The notes under the pieces are model-generated. The model had not been told where the DNA came from. It saw only the letters and a program-made list of their open reading frames with translations, and made no database searches. A stretch of DNA of 64,000 nucleotides, from the NCBI RefSeq assembly GCF_900177645.1, contig NZ_FXAO01000005.1, positions 268,143 through 332,142 on the forward strand, written 5' to 3'. The DNA comes from Arenibacter troitsensis (lineage in GTDB: Bacteria > Bacteroidota > Bacteroidia > Flavobacteriales > Flavobacteriaceae). The position numbers and the translations under genes are program-made. This document shows positions 60,856 through 64,000 of this stretch, one piece after another (position 1 is the stretch's first letter; each line of letters starts with the position of its first letter).

Positions 60856-62397
60856 CTATTGATTAATGGAATATAGATATTTGTAGTAATCATCTACCGA
60901 TTTTTCCCAAGTGAACCTCATTTTTTTGGCATTATCCTGAATCTCTTTCCACTTCGGCTTGTCGTTTACAAAAACATCCAAAGCCTGATCAAGTGATAAG
61001 ATCATATTCTTAATTTTATCATCATAGGTCTTACCATCGAAGCTAAATCCGGTTTTCATATGTTCCACAGTATCCCTAAGGCCACCTGTATTGTGCACCA
61101 GGCAGGGATTGCCGTTACGCATGGCCAACATTTGGCTAATACCACAGGGTTCAAACAAACTGGGCATAAAATAGAGGTCGGTCTCCAAGTATATGGAATC
61201 TATTAAATCCTCGGATTGACCGTTGGTAAAAATAAAATTTTTATGTTCATAGCTCAATTGACGAAATAGCTCCTCATAGTCGGGAGCACCCGTACCCAAG
61301 AGCATAAAAATACCATCTACCTTTTTCAGTCGGTTCAAAATCTCTACAAAGGCCTCGGGTGATCGTTTAAAAAAATAAAATTTTTGCTCGGTTAAACGGG
61401 CCACACTGGAAACAATAAATTTAGGCCTATCCGTTACGTATTCCATTACTTTTTCACCGGTATGTGCCAGAAAATCGGCCTTGTATTTCTTGGACTCCTC
61501 TTGTAGCCACCTAAATAACGCCCTAACGGTATTCCTATATAACAATCCCTTCTCGGCCGTGCGAATATTTTTGTAATTGGAACCATTAAGAATCCCGAAC
61601 AACCTGCCTTGATTATTTGCTTCCTGTAAATCCAATTCCAAACCTTCACCGCCAATAAATTCGGGTGGATTGCTGGGCCTTAGCACATCTTCCTTATAGG
61701 AAGGGGATACGGTATGTACGGCATCGGCTAGGCGGATGCCAACGGCCATTAGGTTAATACAATCCTGATACCTATAATCCATTAATTTCCTTTCATCCAA
61801 AGGCAGATTGGGAAACCAATTTCCCAATGAAGAGTAATTGTTATAAAACGGGCGTATACCCTGTATGGCTAAATTGTGAATGGTATAGACATAGCGCATC
61901 TTCTTTAAGGCCTGATACTCGGGATGATAGACTTTTAAAAACAAGACCAGGCTGGAATGCCAATCGTGCATATGAACAATATCCAATTCCCCAAAAGCTC
62001 CGACCTTGATGGCCTCTGCCACGGCAGTACAAAAAATAGTGAATTTAATATTGTCCGTAAAAAAAGCTTCTTCCGGATCGTCATGGTAGATATGCCCTAT
62101 TTCCCCAGCGGTAATTTCAGGATGATGTATAACGTAATGATGTAAATTTGCAAACTCCTTTTTAGGGGGTACTTGGTACAGTTCTGCAACATATAGCATT
62201 CCCCTTAGGTTTAGATTAAGTTTGGTAACAAAGGTTCCATTTTGATGTAATCTTGAATAGGAAGGCACTACTACATGCGCTACATCTCCCCTCTCAGAAA
62301 TCTTCCGAGGAACATCCCTAACCACATCACCCATACCACCAGCTTTGCACTTGGGAATACCGTCATTCTCAGCAGCAACAAATAGAAAGTTATTCAT
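60856..62397 (-). CDS. glgA: Glycogen/starch synthase, GT5 family
   Basis: A 513-residue glycosyltransferase that extends alpha-1,4-glucan from ADP- or UDP-glucose. The N-terminal KAGGMGDVVRDVPRKI replaces the usual KTGGLADV loop, as seen in Bacteroidota homologues. HMHDWHSSLVLFLK and YTIHNLAIQGI are GT5 signatures. The C-terminal GT-B domain has VARLTEQK and FEPCGISQMLAMRNGNP with the donor-binding Glu. No other glycogen gene is adjacent in the window. Enolase is the next gene upstream on the same strand. Confidence 0.88.
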   Translation of the reverse strand: MNNFLFVAAENDGIPKCKAGGMGDVVRDVPRKISERGDVAHVVVPSYSRLHQNGTFVTKLNLNLRGMLYVAELYQVPPKKEFANLHHYVIHHPEITAGEIGHIYHDDPEEAFFTDNIKFTIFCTAVAEAIKVGAFGELDIVHMHDWHSSLVLFLKVYHPEYQALKKMRYVYTIHNLAIQGIRPFYNNYSSLGNWFPNLPLDERKLMDYRYQDCINLMAVGIRLADAVHTVSPSYKEDVLRPSNPPEFIGGEGLELDLQEANNQGRLFGILNGSNYKNIRTAEKGLLYRNTVRALFRWLQEESKKYKADFLAHTGEKVMEYVTDRPKFIVSSVARLTEQKFYFFKRSPEAFVEILNRLKKVDGIFMLLGTGAPDYEELFRQLSYEHKNFIFTNGQSEDLIDSIYLETDLYFMPSLFEPCGISQMLAMRNGNPCLVHNTGGLRDTVEHMKTGFSFDGKTYDDKIKNMILSLDQALDVFVNDKPKWKEIQDNAKKMRFTWEKSVDDYYKYLYSINQ

Positions 62398-62494
62398 TTA
62401 ATCTAGAATTTGGTTATTTATTATCACTATGATAAAAGTAGGATAATATAATTATTTATTTCTGATAAGTAAACAAACCTCCATGATAATTAAA

Positions 62495-62528
62495 AAAATA
62501 AGCCATTCTGCAAAGAATGGCTTATTTT
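62495..62528 (-). terminator. Terminator of enolase gene
   Basis: Perfect 14-bp stem AAAATAAGCCATTC / GAATGGCTTATTTT with a 6-nt loop, 18 bases past the enolase stop, with a T-run on the minus strand. A-rich and T-rich flanks would let it work in both directions. Confidence 0.88.
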
Positions 62529-62546
62529 ACAACTTAAATAATGGTA

Positions 62547-63860
<1,314 letters not shown>

Positions 63861-63873
63861 TTAAATTATTATG

Positions 63874-63881
63874 CAAATATA
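63874..63881 (-). promoter_or_regulatory. Enolase promoter -7 box
   Basis: Reads TATATTTG on the minus strand, a match to TAnnTTTG. The remaining bases to the window end are intergenic and show no gene. Confidence 0.45.
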
Positions 63882-64000
63882 GCAAAGGAAGTGCTTTTAA
63901 CCCCACTATTATTGGCTTTAATGACCCTTTGATAACGATAAAATAAAACTATAACGTTTTAGTTTACCGTAGATTGGATCATTTCGAAAAATTGATCGAA

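Overview
The window reads as a chromosome segment of a marine member of the Flavobacteriaceae (Bacteroidota), probably near Arenibacter, Maribacter or Zobellia. The grounds are TonB receptors with carboxypeptidase-like N-termini, an ECF sigma / FecR / TonB-receptor cassette, Tat-exported Gfo/Idh/MocA oxidoreductases, DUF1080 proteins, a GlgA-type synthase of the Bacteroidota kind, the -7 motif TAnnTTTG, almost no Shine-Dalgarno sequences, and short intergenic repeats of the GAGCGGAGTCGAAGC type. The genus is an inference. No rRNA, tRNA, CRISPR array, integrase or complete insertion sequence was seen.

Layout. 0.3-4.8 kb: acyl-CoA carboxylase operon (biotin carrier, biotin carboxylase, carboxyltransferase) plus acyl-CoA thioesterase. 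5.2-7.0 kb: two membrane microproteins and dinB. 7.0-7.5 kb: repeat mosaic. 7.6-8.2 kb: queE. 8.8-12.7 kb: an AT-rich defence-like island with a broken cytosine-5 methyltransferase, a NUDIX hydrolase and a PLD-helicase-DUF3427 protein built like the type IV restriction enzyme SauUSI. 12.8-15.5 kb: acetyltransferase, YdeI-family protein, Tat-type oxidoreductase. 16-19.6 kb: siderophore-type TonB receptor and PepSY reductase-like membrane protein. 19.9-20.6 kb: a membrane-anchored protein whose soluble part resembles a STING cyclic-dinucleotide receptor, with no nucleotide cyclase beside it. 20.7-23.6 kb: small cupin, SRPBCC, GNAT, thioredoxin-like, DUF2024 and MarR genes. 23.7-29.9 kb: S9 peptidase, HerA-like ATPase, lipoprotein, alpha/beta hydrolase, VOC protein.

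30-41.7 kb is mostly on the minus strand: sugar isomerase and aldo/keto reductase pair, esterase, FabV-type enoyl reductase, M19 dipeptidase, PAS histidine kinase, folD, ffh and a repeat-built acidic lipoprotein. 41.8-45.9 kb (+): ECF sigma, FecR anti-sigma and TonB receptor with an STN domain. 46.1-53.3 kb (-): HEAT/DUF1080 protein, Tat-type Gfo/Idh/MocA oxidoreductase and a LamG-transmembrane-winged-helix regulator, which look like one 3-keto-sugar utilisation locus. 53.4-59.3 kb: argS, a hypothetical protein, a BCCT transporter and two guanidino-group hydrolases (CtlX and an arginine-deiminase-like enzyme). 59.4-63.8 kb (-): citrate synthase, glycogen synthase and enolase.

The two places most worth attention are the restriction island at 8.8-12.7 kb and the STING-like gene at 19.9-20.6 kb. 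The restriction architecture is known, but its coupling to a NUDIX enzyme and its position next to a dead 5mC methyltransferase suggest a modified-cytosine theme. The STING-like gene has no CBASS partner in this window. All functional calls come from reading the translated sequences without database searches.
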